DNA of 64,000 nucleotides from DATFVA01 sp963774455 (lineage in GTDB: Bacteria; Bacteroidota; Ignavibacteria; Ignavibacteriales; Ignavibacteriaceae). This document shows positions 44,376-53,151 of this stretch, in pieces. A program made the position numbers and the translations under genes. The notes below the pieces were generated by a model. The model made no database searches, was not told where the DNA came from, and saw only the letters and a program-made list of their open reading frames with translations. The DNA lies in contig CAVZFD010000003.1 in NCBI GenBank assembly GCA_963774455.1, positions 558,001-622,000 on the forward strand, written 5' to 3'. Positions within the stretch are counted from its first letter, which is position 1; each line of letters starts with the position of its first letter.

Positions 44376-45475
44376 AAGGAAACGGTTTGAAAAACTCTAG
44401 TTACTTTCTCGTTCTCCTATTGGTTGCAACCCTCTCTCTTGCAGCAATGGCGCAAGTACCCACATCCAACCTTCAAATGTGGCTGAAAGCTGATGAGGGC
44501 GTCGACACACTCAATGGGACGGCGAGCAGGTGGCGCGACCAGAGCGGAAAGGGAAATGACGCGATTCAGTTTAATACTGTGCGTCAGCCGTTGTTTGTAG
44601 GTAATGAATTGAATCAAAAACCTGTGCTTCGGTTTGATGGCTTTGACGATAAGTTGGGATTTACTGGCTCAACTCCTATGTCTCAATTCACTCTTTTCAT
44701 GGTTGTCAAGAACTATTCTGGTGGTGGCGTGCACAACAGTCATGTCATAACCTTTGGTCCTTTCGGCGGAGACCCGATACAGGGGTTCGCTGTACTATGG
44801 GGGGGTTTTGACAGGGTTCCAGATCTAATATTGTTCGGAAACTCTCTCGGAGGGATGTTCGCCAGCGCACCCAACATAGCCGCAAATGGTGAATGGAGGA
44901 TCATAAGCATAGTATTTCAAACGAGATTTAACACAAAATTGCGATGGAATGGCAATAATGCAACAATGTCAGTTAACGAACCTGGTCCATCCTTCTTTGG
45001 TCCTATGGGTGATTCGACTGGCTCAGGTGGAGGAATCGCTGGAGCTGACGGTGTCCCCTTGCTTACAGCGAAGTGTGACTTCGCCGAGGCAATTGTCTAT
45101 GATACACTGCTGGCTGATTCTGAAATATTAGCAGTTGAAAATTATCTCGCTGATAAATATAATATATCTATTGCTACAGCAATTGAAGATCCTCAGGAAG
45201 AAATTATTCCTGAACAATTTACTTTATCGCAGAATTATCCTAACCCATTTAATCCGTCTACAAAAATAAATTATCAGATTTCAACTGCTGGAATAGTTTC
45301 TTTAAAAGTTTATGATGTTCTTGGAAGAGAAGTAGCAACATTAGTGAATGAAGAAAAACCGGTTGGAAGTTTTGAGGTTAATTTCAAAGCGGCATCATTA
45401 ACCAGCGGAATTTATTTCTACAAACTTCAAGCAGGTTCTTTTGTTGAAACTAAGAAAATGTTGTTGTTAAAATGA
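44372..45475 (+). CDS. T9SS-exported LamG-like protein
   Basis: 367 residues: signal peptide (to AAMAQ), a LamG-like domain (LQMWLKADEGVDTLNGTASRWRDQSGKGNDAIQ) and sorting domain (NYPNPFNPSTKINYQIS ... VETKKMLLLK). It is collinear with the C-terminal 350 residues of the preceding protein, so it arose by partial duplication, without the YCF48 part. It overlaps the upstream gene by 4 bp, so the two are made together, presumably under HTCS control. Confidence 0.9.
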   Translation: MKGNGLKNSSYFLVLLLVATLSLAAMAQVPTSNLQMWLKADEGVDTLNGTASRWRDQSGKGNDAIQFNTVRQPLFVGNELNQKPVLRFDGFDDKLGFTGSTPMSQFTLFMVVKNYSGGGVHNSHVITFGPFGGDPIQGFAVLWGGFDRVPDLILFGNSLGGMFASAPNIAANGEWRIISIVFQTRFNTKLRWNGNNATMSVNEPGPSFFGPMGDSTGSGGGIAGADGVPLLTAKCDFAEAIVYDTLLADSEILAVENYLADKYNISIATAIEDPQEEIIPEQFTLSQNYPNPFNPSTKINYQISTAGIVSLKVYDVLGREVATLVNEEKPVGSFEVNFKAASLTSGIYFYKLQAGSFVETKKMLLLK

Positions 45476-45690
45476 TGACTTCAGCGCAAACCCTTACTAT
45501 CAAAGAAACATGGATGAATTCGTGGATAATCCCGCACAATATTTATGAGATGGTCTAATTAAAGAATTTACACATTTGGCAAGGAGGATATATGAACACC
45601 AGTTAAAAAATAATGGGAAACATGTCATTTAGTAGTGATCATATTCAGCTTGTTTATTATAGCCACATATTAATCAAAAAAGGAAGGCAT

Positions 45691-46866
45691 ATGAAAAGGA
45701 AAATAATTGGAATGTTGGTTCTTTTACTTATATCATCAATAGTGTTTTACTCCTGTAATGATGAAGTAACCCCAACTGATATTAGTATTGATAACTCACA
45801 AAACCTGGAAAAGGGGCAGCATGAAGTAGTAACCGTGAGTGTTTTTGCTTCGGGATTAAATTCTCCACGTGGATTAAAATTTGGACCAGATGGCAATTTA
45901 TATGTTGCAGAAGCTGGTTTAGGTGGAGATATTTCCACAATTGGTCTATGCGATCAAGTGATCCCACCAGTTGGACCATATTTCGGAGGTTATACAGCTC
46001 GAATTTTGAAAATAAATCATTGGGGAAATGTTTCAGTAGTGGTTGATAACTTACCCTCCACACAAAATTCTTTAGGAGACCGAATGGGTGTAGCAGACAT
46101 TGAATTTAAAGATCATCATCTATATGCTTTATTAGCTGCAGGGGGTTGTTCTCATGGGCACTCCGACTATCCTGCTTCGATTATAAAAGTTAATCATAAC
46201 GGATCGTGGTCGGTATTTGCAGATTTAAGTACCTGGCAGCAAAACCATCCTGTTGCTCAGCCTGAAGAAGATGATTTTGAACCCGATGGAAGTTGGTACA
46301 GTCTCATCAGTGCAAGAGGTAAGCTTTATGCAGTCGAACCGAATCATGGAGAAATGATTAAAATTTCAAATAACGGTAATATAAGTCGAGTAATCGATTT
46401 TAGTGCAACTTACGGGCATATAGTTCCAACTGCTGTTGCATATCATGGTAATTTTTATGTTGGTAATCTTCATACTTTCCCAATCGATTCAGGTAGCTCT
46501 AACATTTATAAAGTTACTCCGAGCGGGCAATCTCAAATTTGGGCTTCCGGTTTTTCTACAGTGCTAGGTGTAGCATTCGATAGACGTAATGACTTTTACG
46601 TTCTGGAAACATCAGCAGTGAATGGATTTCCCGTGCCATATACGGGGCGGGTTATTAAAGTAAATCATAATGGAAATAGAACGGTAATACTTGATAGTTT
46701 GTTTTTCCCTACCGGAATGACTTTTGGTCCTGATGGTGCATTATATATTTCAAACAAAGGCTTTGGACCTCCAGATCCGGGATTCGGTGAAATTCTTAAG
46801 GTGGAATTTCGAAGACATCATGATGGTGATGACGATAAACTTGTAACATCCAATATTTCTAATTAA
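45691..46866 (+). CDS. ScyD/ScyE-like beta-propeller lipoprotein
   Basis: 391 residues from the ATG at 45691 with AGGAAGG upstream. Lipoprotein signal ends FYSC (Cys about residue 25). The body is a six-bladed-propeller type sequence resembling ScyD/ScyE family: GLNSPRGLKFGPDGNLYVAEAG, ARILKINHWGNVSVVVDNLPS, FPTGMTFGPDGALYISNKGF. Scytonemin-type ScyD proteins occur in cyanobacteria, but homologues in heterotrophs have unknown roles. The intergenic gap to the T9SS pair is 215 bp. Confidence 0.85.
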   Translation: MKRKIIGMLVLLLISSIVFYSCNDEVTPTDISIDNSQNLEKGQHEVVTVSVFASGLNSPRGLKFGPDGNLYVAEAGLGGDISTIGLCDQVIPPVGPYFGGYTARILKINHWGNVSVVVDNLPSTQNSLGDRMGVADIEFKDHHLYALLAAGGCSHGHSDYPASIIKVNHNGSWSVFADLSTWQQNHPVAQPEEDDFEPDGSWYSLISARGKLYAVEPNHGEMIKISNNGNISRVIDFSATYGHIVPTAVAYHGNFYVGNLHTFPIDSGSSNIYKVTPSGQSQIWASGFSTVLGVAFDRRNDFYVLETSAVNGFPVPYTGRVIKVNHNGNRTVILDSLFFPTGMTFGPDGALYISNKGFGPPDPGFGEILKVEFRRHHDGDDDKLVTSNISN

Positions 46867-46884
46867 CAGATACTTCTTGAAAAT

Positions 46885-46910
46885 GAAGGCGGAGATAAAA
46901 CTCCGTCTTC
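46885..46910 (+). terminator. Terminator after ScyD-like gene
   Basis: GAAGGCGGAG / CTCCGTCTTC stem (10 bp with one G-T wobble), loop ATAAAA, followed by a T-rich stretch. Confidence 0.6.
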
Positions 46911-46984
46911 TTAAATATTCTAAAATCTATTATGAAGAATTACTTAATTGAACAGATGACTAAATTAAATTCTCGGTTTATTTT

Positions 46985-47170
46985 TCTACAAAAATAAAAA
47001 TAGATTATGATGTTTTTGGAAATAAAATTGCAACATTAGTTGGCGATGAAAAACCAGCCGGAACTTATGAGGTTGAATTTGATGCACCGAAACTTTCTAG
47101 CGTGAATTATTTCTACAAACTACACGCGGGTTCTTTTGTTGAGACTAATATATGATTCTGATCCGCCAGC
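46985..47170 (+). pseudogene. Degenerate T9SS sorting-domain remnant
   Basis: The frame reads STKIKIDYDVFGNKIATLVG, then DEKPAGTYEVEFDA, FYKLHAGSFVET. This aligns to the sorting domains at 44372 and 42264 but lacks about 12 residues after STKI. The end is frameshifted: ETNI then stop, while the next frame reads MILIR as in the normal end. There is no start or upstream domain. It is a decayed copy of a sorting-domain gene end. Confidence 0.75.
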
Positions 47171-47199
47171 ATCCTCCAAAGATGTCAGGTAGAAACTTT

Positions 47200-49767
47200 T
47201 TAATCCAAAAGCTGATCATAAAATTTTTCTTTATCCTTTCTGCCTGATTTATGATAAAGCTCGACGAGTGCAGAAACTGCGGACTGTGTTAATTTATCTT
47301 TTTCTCCCAGATATTCAGTTGAAAGTTTGTAACTCTGCAATAAGTGACTCTCAGCCTTCATAAATCTGCCTGCATCTACTAATACTTTTGCGAGTGTCAC
47401 CTCAGCGGTCAAAGTTAATTTATTCTTCTGCCCGAAAACTTTTTTCCGTATGAAATATGCTTTTTCAAGATAAAATATGCCTTTGTCGGGTTTACCATTT
47501 GCAGTCAGAACTCTACCGTACCACATATACGATCTGCTGAGATTTTCATTATTTTCATCGAAATTTTTAAGACCGACATCGACCGAAAGTTTCATTATTT
47601 TTTCGGCTCTTTCAAATTGTTTGTCATTAAAATAAGTGCTTCCCAGATTTGAATAGGCCAGGATTAAATCCGGATGATCCTCCCCAAGTATCCTCTTTTT
47701 TATATCAACTGATTCTTCAAGAAGGGGGATTGCTTCATGATGTTTATTTTTATAAATGTAAATAAACGCCAGATTATTCAGAAGGCTTGAAACCCGGATA
47801 TGCACATTACCGAATTTCTTCCTGTATGCGCTAAGGCAAATCCTGTAAAGTGAATCTGCTTTATCCAGTTTTCCATGATAGTTATAAGCTGTGGCAAGAT
47901 TATTTTTAATTGTAAGAACATCATTGTCATCAGGGCCATTTATATTTTCAGCCATCTTCAGCGCATCGTACGTTATAGCTTCCGATTTTTCGTATTCACC
48001 TTTATCGCTCAGAAGCGTAGCGTAGAGATCGAGAGTTTTAGCTAATTCAAATGAAGGTTTGTCCCGAACTGATTTAAATAAATCAAGGGATTGCATATAA
48101 AGTTTTTCTGCTTTCTCAAAATCACCCATATAGTGATAAACCTGTCCAAGGTCCTTTATGCTTTTGGCGGCCTCTATACTTCTTATCCCGAAAATCTTAT
48201 TATTTATTTCAAGAGCTTTATTTAGTTCAACTGCAGCCGAGTCATATATTCCCAAATTCAGATATGTATTCCCGATAAGAGTACGAATTTCTGCTTCGAT
48301 TTGTTTTTGTCCCGGCAGTTCAGTTGATAAAGAACCTGCTGCTTTCTGAATTACGTCAATAACTTTAACATCTTTCCCATCTTTTCCCGGGTCAGGAGAT
48401 GAGATCATATTTAAAAGAAATGATTTAATCTCATTAGCTTTCCCCGCTTCCAGTCTGGCGTTATCTCTTTCAAGGGCAGTTAAATGCGACTGCCAGATTA
48501 TCCCGGCAATTCCAAGCATAATTAAAATCACTATAACTGATCCGGTAATAACAGGTCCCTTATTTCTTCTGAAAAACTTTCCGGCTTTATATTTAAATGA
48601 ATCCTTATGTGCGGAGACCGGCTGGTCATTCAAATATCTCTGAATATCCTCTGTAAAAAAATCAATTGATGAATATCTTCTCTCAGGTTCCTTCCTGATA
48701 GCCATTGAAACTATGTTATCAATATCTCCTGAAAGTCTTTTATGAAGTTTTTCAATGGTTCCTTCACGGGTTTTACTGACAGATTCAGGTGTTATCCGTA
48801 TTACTTCGTCAAAGGATGTTTTTTCAAATGTTTTATAAATAATATCGCTTGGTTTCGGCGGTTCTGTTTTCGTTACAACTTGTTTAACATCAGGTGAAAG
48901 AGAGCTATTTATTTTATAAGGGTTATGCCCGGTTAATAATTTGTACAGGACAATTCCAAGTGAATAAACATCACTTGCGGTAGTTATATTTTCTCCCATA
49001 ACCTGTTCAGGAGAAGCATATTCAGGTGTAAAATTAGTTATGCCTTTAATGGTTAAATTCTCATTATCACTGCCGTCCTTATCCAGTATCTTTGCTATTC
49101 CGAAATCAAGAAGTTTAGGTTCTCCATCCGGAGTAATAAGAATATTGCTCGGTTTAAGATCGCGATGGATTACCAGGTTATGATGAGCATATTGTACAAC
49201 CGAGGCAATCTTCAGAAATAATTTCATTCTCTCTTTTATATTTAAATTATTTTTATCGCAGTACTCATCAACAGGTATCCCGTCTATATATTCCATTACA
49301 AGAAACTGAATCCCGTCAACGGTTATACCAGCATCCAGCAGCCGTGAAATATTCGGATGATTCAGATTTGCCAGGGTTTGCCTTTCATTCCTGAACCTCT
49401 TTAAAACGGATTCCGAGACAAATCCCGGACTGATAATTTTTACAGCAGCCTGCTGTTTTACTTCATCATCGCGTTCGCCGAGATATACCAATCCCATTCC
49501 TCCGCGTGCAATGAGCTTAACAATTTTATATTTGCCGAATAACTTCCCGATAAAAAAGTTTATGTTTTCCTTAACAGGATCTAAAATTATAACCGACTGT
49601 TCAAGATAGTTTTCTGAATTATTATGGGCATGTAATAAAGTAAGCACTTCTTGTTTAAGTTCAGCATTAGTACAAACTCTATCGATATAGGTTTCTCTCT
49701 GGTTCTCATCTAATGAAATAGCTTCATAGAAAATTGCTTTTATATCTGACCAGATATTTTTATCCAT
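47200..49767 (-). CDS. Ser/Thr protein kinase with membrane helix and TPR repeats
   Basis: 855 residues. Kinase domain (about 72-360): LIARGGMGLVYLG, AAVKII (Lys), VIHRDLKPSNIL, LLDFGIAKIL, YASPEQVMG, so catalytically complete. A membrane helix lies at about 400-420 (ITGSVIVILIMLGIAGIIW). The C-terminal half consists of about nine TPR-like units (LGIYDSAAVELNKALEINN, MGDFEKAEKLYMQSLDLF), likely on the other side of the membrane. It follows, on the same strand, a T9SS gene and an ECF sigma gene. ECF/STK gene pairs of this kind are known in other phyla; the kinase may regulate the sigma factor. Confidence 0.92.
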   Translation of the reverse strand: MDKNIWSDIKAIFYEAISLDENQRETYIDRVCTNAELKQEVLTLLHAHNNSENYLEQSVIILDPVKENINFFIGKLFGKYKIVKLIARGGMGLVYLGERDDEVKQQAAVKIISPGFVSESVLKRFRNERQTLANLNHPNISRLLDAGITVDGIQFLVMEYIDGIPVDEYCDKNNLNIKERMKLFLKIASVVQYAHHNLVIHRDLKPSNILITPDGEPKLLDFGIAKILDKDGSDNENLTIKGITNFTPEYASPEQVMGENITTASDVYSLGIVLYKLLTGHNPYKINSSLSPDVKQVVTKTEPPKPSDIIYKTFEKTSFDEVIRITPESVSKTREGTIEKLHKRLSGDIDNIVSMAIRKEPERRYSSIDFFTEDIQRYLNDQPVSAHKDSFKYKAGKFFRRNKGPVITGSVIVILIMLGIAGIIWQSHLTALERDNARLEAGKANEIKSFLLNMISSPDPGKDGKDVKVIDVIQKAAGSLSTELPGQKQIEAEIRTLIGNTYLNLGIYDSAAVELNKALEINNKIFGIRSIEAAKSIKDLGQVYHYMGDFEKAEKLYMQSLDLFKSVRDKPSFELAKTLDLYATLLSDKGEYEKSEAITYDALKMAENINGPDDNDVLTIKNNLATAYNYHGKLDKADSLYRICLSAYRKKFGNVHIRVSSLLNNLAFIYIYKNKHHEAIPLLEESVDIKKRILGEDHPDLILAYSNLGSTYFNDKQFERAEKIMKLSVDVGLKNFDENNENLSRSYMWYGRVLTANGKPDKGIFYLEKAYFIRKKVFGQKNKLTLTAEVTLAKVLVDAGRFMKAESHLLQSYKLSTEYLGEKDKLTQSAVSALVELYHKSGRKDKEKFYDQLLD

Positions 49768-49877
49768 GTAAACCTGAAAATGAAATTATTAAATATCCTG
49801 GAAACGTTTTTATTTTACCGAGGCTCGCAACAAGATTACGTATTTTAATATTCAATTAAAAGAAGTAAGAAGAAGAT

Positions 49878-49924
49878 AAAAGACCCCAAACCAGGACAAG
49901 CTATTATTCTGATTTGGGTCTTTT
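49878..49924 (-). terminator. Terminator after the T9SS gene at 49935
   Basis: Inverted repeat AAAAGACCCCAAACCAG / CTGATTTGGGTCTTTT with one bulged C, forming a long stem, T-rich on either side. It separates the T9SS gene from the kinase gene start (49767). Confidence 0.8.
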
Positions 49925-49934
49925 ATCGCGACAA

Positions 49935-51920
49935 TTATTTAAGCAGGATCATTTTTTTGATATCTGAAAAATTTCCGGCTTTTATTCTGTAGATATAAAC
50001 TCCGCTCGACAGATAAGATGCATTCCATTCATAATTGTACCTTCCGGAAGCCATTTCCTGTGAAATCAATTCTGCCACACGTTCACCGGTGATGCTGTAT
50101 ACTTCTAAAGTCACAAAACCGGATTGCGGCAAACTGAAATTTATTTTTGTGGTCGGATTAAAAGGATTCGGATAATTCTGCGATAAGCTATAATCTCTTA
50201 CTGCTTCTCCATCATTAAATTCTTCAACATCTAAAACTCCAACGCTATCCACAATAAGAGTAACATTGTTTGAATTTACTATTACCGTTAAATAAAGACT
50301 ATCCTGAATATTTAATGAGCTGAAATTATTGCTTACTGTTCCGGATGTATTAAGAATTACAAAAGTATCACCTATATTCGGAACAAATCCATTTGCAACT
50401 CTTACTTTAAGTGATCCATTCAAAGCTGCGTTACCTGTAACATTTAACTGATCATACTCCGTCCCAGCTGTCAATCCGCCAAGTTGAATATCTAGAACTC
50501 CTGTAGCTGATGATTCAAAATTTCCAATATATGAGAGCACTCCAATGCTGCTGCCTGGTTCTATGATTCCATCATTAGTAAATGAAGAGGGAACGTCAAT
50601 ACTGGCAGCGCCTTTAATTGTTGCACCAGAATCATTTGAAAATCCGGGATTCGGCATTGCGAAATCCAGCATACCCGAAGCAGCGTCAATAACTCCCCCG
50701 TTTTGGTTGTGGAATTTCCACCATATATTCATTTGTGTAACATCATTTCCGCCACTTTTACGAAAAGTTCCAGTATTATAAAAAGTTCCGCCGCTACCGG
50801 TTCCGCCATTAAAATCAGCATCGGTTGTAACATCAAAAAGAGAACGATTGTCAACGACAGAATTATTCCTGATTGACAAACTATTATTCGATTCCTGTTT
50901 TATAGTTCCGAGGTTTAATAAAGTTGTTCCGCCATAGAGAGCTTGATTTTGTGGATTAACCGGATCGGTTACCAGGCGCAGCAAGGATCCATTGGGAATA
51001 GACAGTGTTCCGCCCCCTGTAAAAGTCCCTCTGCTCCATTGAAATCCGGTTCCCTGAAAATCAAGTGTGGCTCCAGAACTATCCACACTTATTGTCGAAC
51101 CTGCGAGCCTTATATCTCCGGCTGGCGAACCGGTAAGAGTTCCTTTTATTGTTTGAGCAAGTGAAGAGAAACTTATTACAGATCCTGAAGCTGCATTATA
51201 TACTCCATTTGTAAAAGTACCGTTGCAATCAAATTTTAAAGTTCCTGATTGAACTTCAATTGTACCGCTTTCGTTATCAAAATTCCACCAGATATTGAAG
51301 TTTGAAACATCGGTTCCGCCGCTTTTCCTAAAAATACCGGAAGCTGTATTGAGGAATGTTCCACCGCTGAACGATTCACCAGCAAAATCAACATCTGTGA
51401 CAACATTAAACAGTCCTTCATTTCGAACAACAGATAATCCCCTGATCCCTAAATTTATTGTTCCACCAAAATTTATGATACCCTGATTTATCACAGTAAT
51501 TCCTTCATAAAAATGAAGATAATGTGTAGGAGGGATAGGGTCGGTGAGAATTGTAATAGTTGCATTAGATCCAACGGTAAAAATGCTGTTTATATCTCCG
51601 TTGCCGTTCGCTCCGTTGCCGCCGTCGAATTCACCGCAATACCATGTAGAAGTATCAGTAATTGTAAGCGCGGGGTTTGTTCCATCGAAAAATATTGTAG
51701 CATGATCCAGAAAAAACCCGGAAATTGTATACTGCGCATTAGTTATATATACATTTTTCTCAGTCAAGACTACATAATCACCCGGACCGGGGACGCCAGC
51801 CGGACTCCAGATTGCCGGATTACTCCAATCTCCATTGCTTGTAATTAAGGTGTAAGTGGTTTGTGAATGGATAAAGGTTTGAAATGTTATTAATAAGAAT
51901 AAAATAAGTAAGCGTACCAT
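49935..51920 (-). CDS. T9SS-exported beta-strand-repeat protein
   Basis: 661 residues, AAGGAG upstream. Signal peptide (1-19). From about residue 20 there are repeated short beta segments (NGDWSNPAIWSPAGVPGPGDY, GTFTNGVYNAASGSVISFSS, GTFYNTGTFRKSGGNDV), of the kind that fold into parallel beta-helix-like surface proteins. GGTFxNTxxGxFRKSGGxDV occurs twice, showing internal duplication. The sorting domain is at about 580-661 (NYPNPFNPTTKINFSLP ... SDIKKMILLK). It sits between the ECF sigma and STK genes, and its Shine-Dalgarno overlaps an inverted repeat. Confidence 0.9.
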   Translation of the reverse strand: MVRLLILFLLITFQTFIHSQTTYTLITSNGDWSNPAIWSPAGVPGPGDYVVLTEKNVYITNAQYTISGFFLDHATIFFDGTNPALTITDTSTWYCGEFDGGNGANGNGDINSIFTVGSNATITILTDPIPPTHYLHFYEGITVINQGIINFGGTINLGIRGLSVVRNEGLFNVVTDVDFAGESFSGGTFLNTASGIFRKSGGTDVSNFNIWWNFDNESGTIEVQSGTLKFDCNGTFTNGVYNAASGSVISFSSLAQTIKGTLTGSPAGDIRLAGSTISVDSSGATLDFQGTGFQWSRGTFTGGGTLSIPNGSLLRLVTDPVNPQNQALYGGTTLLNLGTIKQESNNSLSIRNNSVVDNRSLFDVTTDADFNGGTGSGGTFYNTGTFRKSGGNDVTQMNIWWKFHNQNGGVIDAASGMLDFAMPNPGFSNDSGATIKGAASIDVPSSFTNDGIIEPGSSIGVLSYIGNFESSATGVLDIQLGGLTAGTEYDQLNVTGNAALNGSLKVRVANGFVPNIGDTFVILNTSGTVSNNFSSLNIQDSLYLTVIVNSNNVTLIVDSVGVLDVEEFNDGEAVRDYSLSQNYPNPFNPTTKINFSLPQSGFVTLEVYSITGERVAELISQEMASGRYNYEWNASYLSSGVYIYRIKAGNFSDIKKMILLK

Positions 51921-51930
51921 TTTTCTGCTC

Positions 51931-51969
51931 CTTGTAAATGAATGATTTATGATTTCTCTCTTTTACAAG
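51931..51969 (-). promoter_or_regulatory. Inverted repeat overlapping the ribosome site of the T9SS gene
   Basis: CTTGTAAA (51931-51938) and TTTACAAG (51962-51969) are exact inverted repeats 23 bases apart. In the transcript, the downstream arm TTTACAAG runs into GGAG, so the hairpin would partly hide the ribosome site AAGGAG. Confidence 0.4.
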
Positions 51970-51994
51970 TACATGCGCAGACAGGAAAATTAGG

Positions 51995-52015
51995 GCTCAA
52001 ATTGGTGATTTGAGC
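51995..52015 (-). terminator. Hairpin after the ECF sigma gene
   Basis: GCTCAAAT / ATTTGAGC, a perfect 8-bp stem with a 5-base loop, 44 bases after the sigma stop, followed on the minus strand by CCTAATTTT. It may be a weak terminator or attenuator between sigma and T9SS genes. Confidence 0.5.
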
Positions 52016-52058
52016 ATTCAGTTATTGAATTTTAATATGAGTGGAAATCATTCAGATG

Positions 52059-52628
52059 CTAAGATTTACCTAGTTCCCGGTACAGCCAGGATTTTGCCAG
52101 GCTCCATCCGCGTTTTATCGTGGCAGGTGAACAATCTAACGCCTTTGCTGTTTCCTCCACTTTTAATCCTGCAAAAAATCTCAGCTCTACAATCTTGCTC
52201 AGATCCGGATCAAATACTTCAAGTTTATTTAAAGCCTCATCTAGTAAAATCAGATCTTCTTCGGTTTCGAAAGTGATACCCTCAGCGTTGTCTAAAGAGA
52301 CATTAGCCATGCCTCCACCCCTTTTTAACGAATTATGTTTTCTTGCATAATCCACAAGAATTTGACGCATTGCATTAGCAGCTATTCCAAAGAAATGGGC
52401 CCTGTTCTGCCAATTTATATTCTGATTGCCGAATAATTTCAGGTAAGTCTCATGAACCAATTCCGTAGTTTGAAGCGTGTGGTTACGATACTCATCATTT
52501 AAATATTTTGACGAAATTTTTCGTAGTTCGTTATAAACATGAGGCAGTAATTCATCAACAGCTCCATCCTTCCCATTAGCACAATTTTCAAGCAATAAAG
52601 TGATATTCTGCTGTTTATTTTCCTGCAT
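52059..52628 (-). CDS. ECF sigma factor (kinase-associated, TIGR02999-like)
   Basis: 189 residues. Region 2-like part: LHVYNELRKISSKYLNDEYRNHTLQTTELVHETYLKLF (reads with LPHVYNELR), AHFFGIAANAMRQILVDYARKHNSLKRGGG. Region 4: LSKIVELRFFAGLKVEETAKALDCSPATIKRGWSLAKSWLYREL. This ECF type often occurs beside Ser/Thr kinases instead of anti-sigma factors, and here the STK gene lies two genes downstream. No anti-sigma gene is adjacent. Start codon has no clear Shine-Dalgarno. Confidence 0.9.
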   Translation of the reverse strand: MQENKQQNITLLLENCANGKDGAVDELLPHVYNELRKISSKYLNDEYRNHTLQTTELVHETYLKLFGNQNINWQNRAHFFGIAANAMRQILVDYARKHNSLKRGGGMANVSLDNAEGITFETEEDLILLDEALNKLEVFDPDLSKIVELRFFAGLKVEETAKALDCSPATIKRGWSLAKSWLYRELGKS

Positions 52629-52858
52629 AAATATTATTAAAAAATTAAATAGTAATCGGATTTAGAATCGAAAATAGCCTATTAAATATGATGAGTCAAT
52701 AGTGAATATTAAATAATATGATACTTTAATGACTCATTCGAAATGTCAATCATACAGCCGAGGGAATGTAATTAATAGTGGAAGTTATTTAGAATTCTCA
52801 AAACAGTCTGCTATTACAAATACTTTTTGTTTAGGGAGGCGGCAGGAAATGACAATGA

Positions 52859-53083
52859 CTAGCTGGTTATTCCTGGTGATTTCTCTGTTATTAATATTTT
52901 TTTTATTACATCGACCGGGAACGGATTACCTTGTCCGGGATAAATCATTTTTGCTCCCTGGTCAATCATCATTTCCCAATTTTCTTTTATACGTTCAATA
53001 TCCCCTGCATAAATGGACAATCCAGGACGAAATCGAAAAGGGAGATTATTATGAGCAAGACAGCCGACAAATGCCTCTCCCAT
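52859..53083 (-). pseudogene. C-terminal fragment of an MBL-fold hydrolase
   Basis: 74 codons reading GEAFVGCLAHNNLPFRF, GDIERIKENWEMMID and KMIYPGQGNPFPVDVIKKI. This matches the end of MBL-fold proteins (GDAFxG ... KMIYPGHGxPF), with Gln in place of the zinc-binding His. The zinc HxHxDH half is missing, so this is a truncated remnant. The rest of 52,629-53,151 shows no other gene; an 8-bp inverted repeat ATGAGTCA/TGACTCAT (52691-52698, 52730-52737) lies upstream of the ECF sigma gene. Confidence 0.65.
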
Positions 53084-53151
53084 GAAAAATATTCAGTATA
53101 ATTTGATACAAAACCTTGATAGATGCAATTAAATTGTTTTGTTAGCGGTGC

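Noticed and set aside
52729..53085. 118-codon plus-strand ORF
   Set aside because: Antisense of the MBL fragment, which has the recognisable protein sequence on the minus strand.
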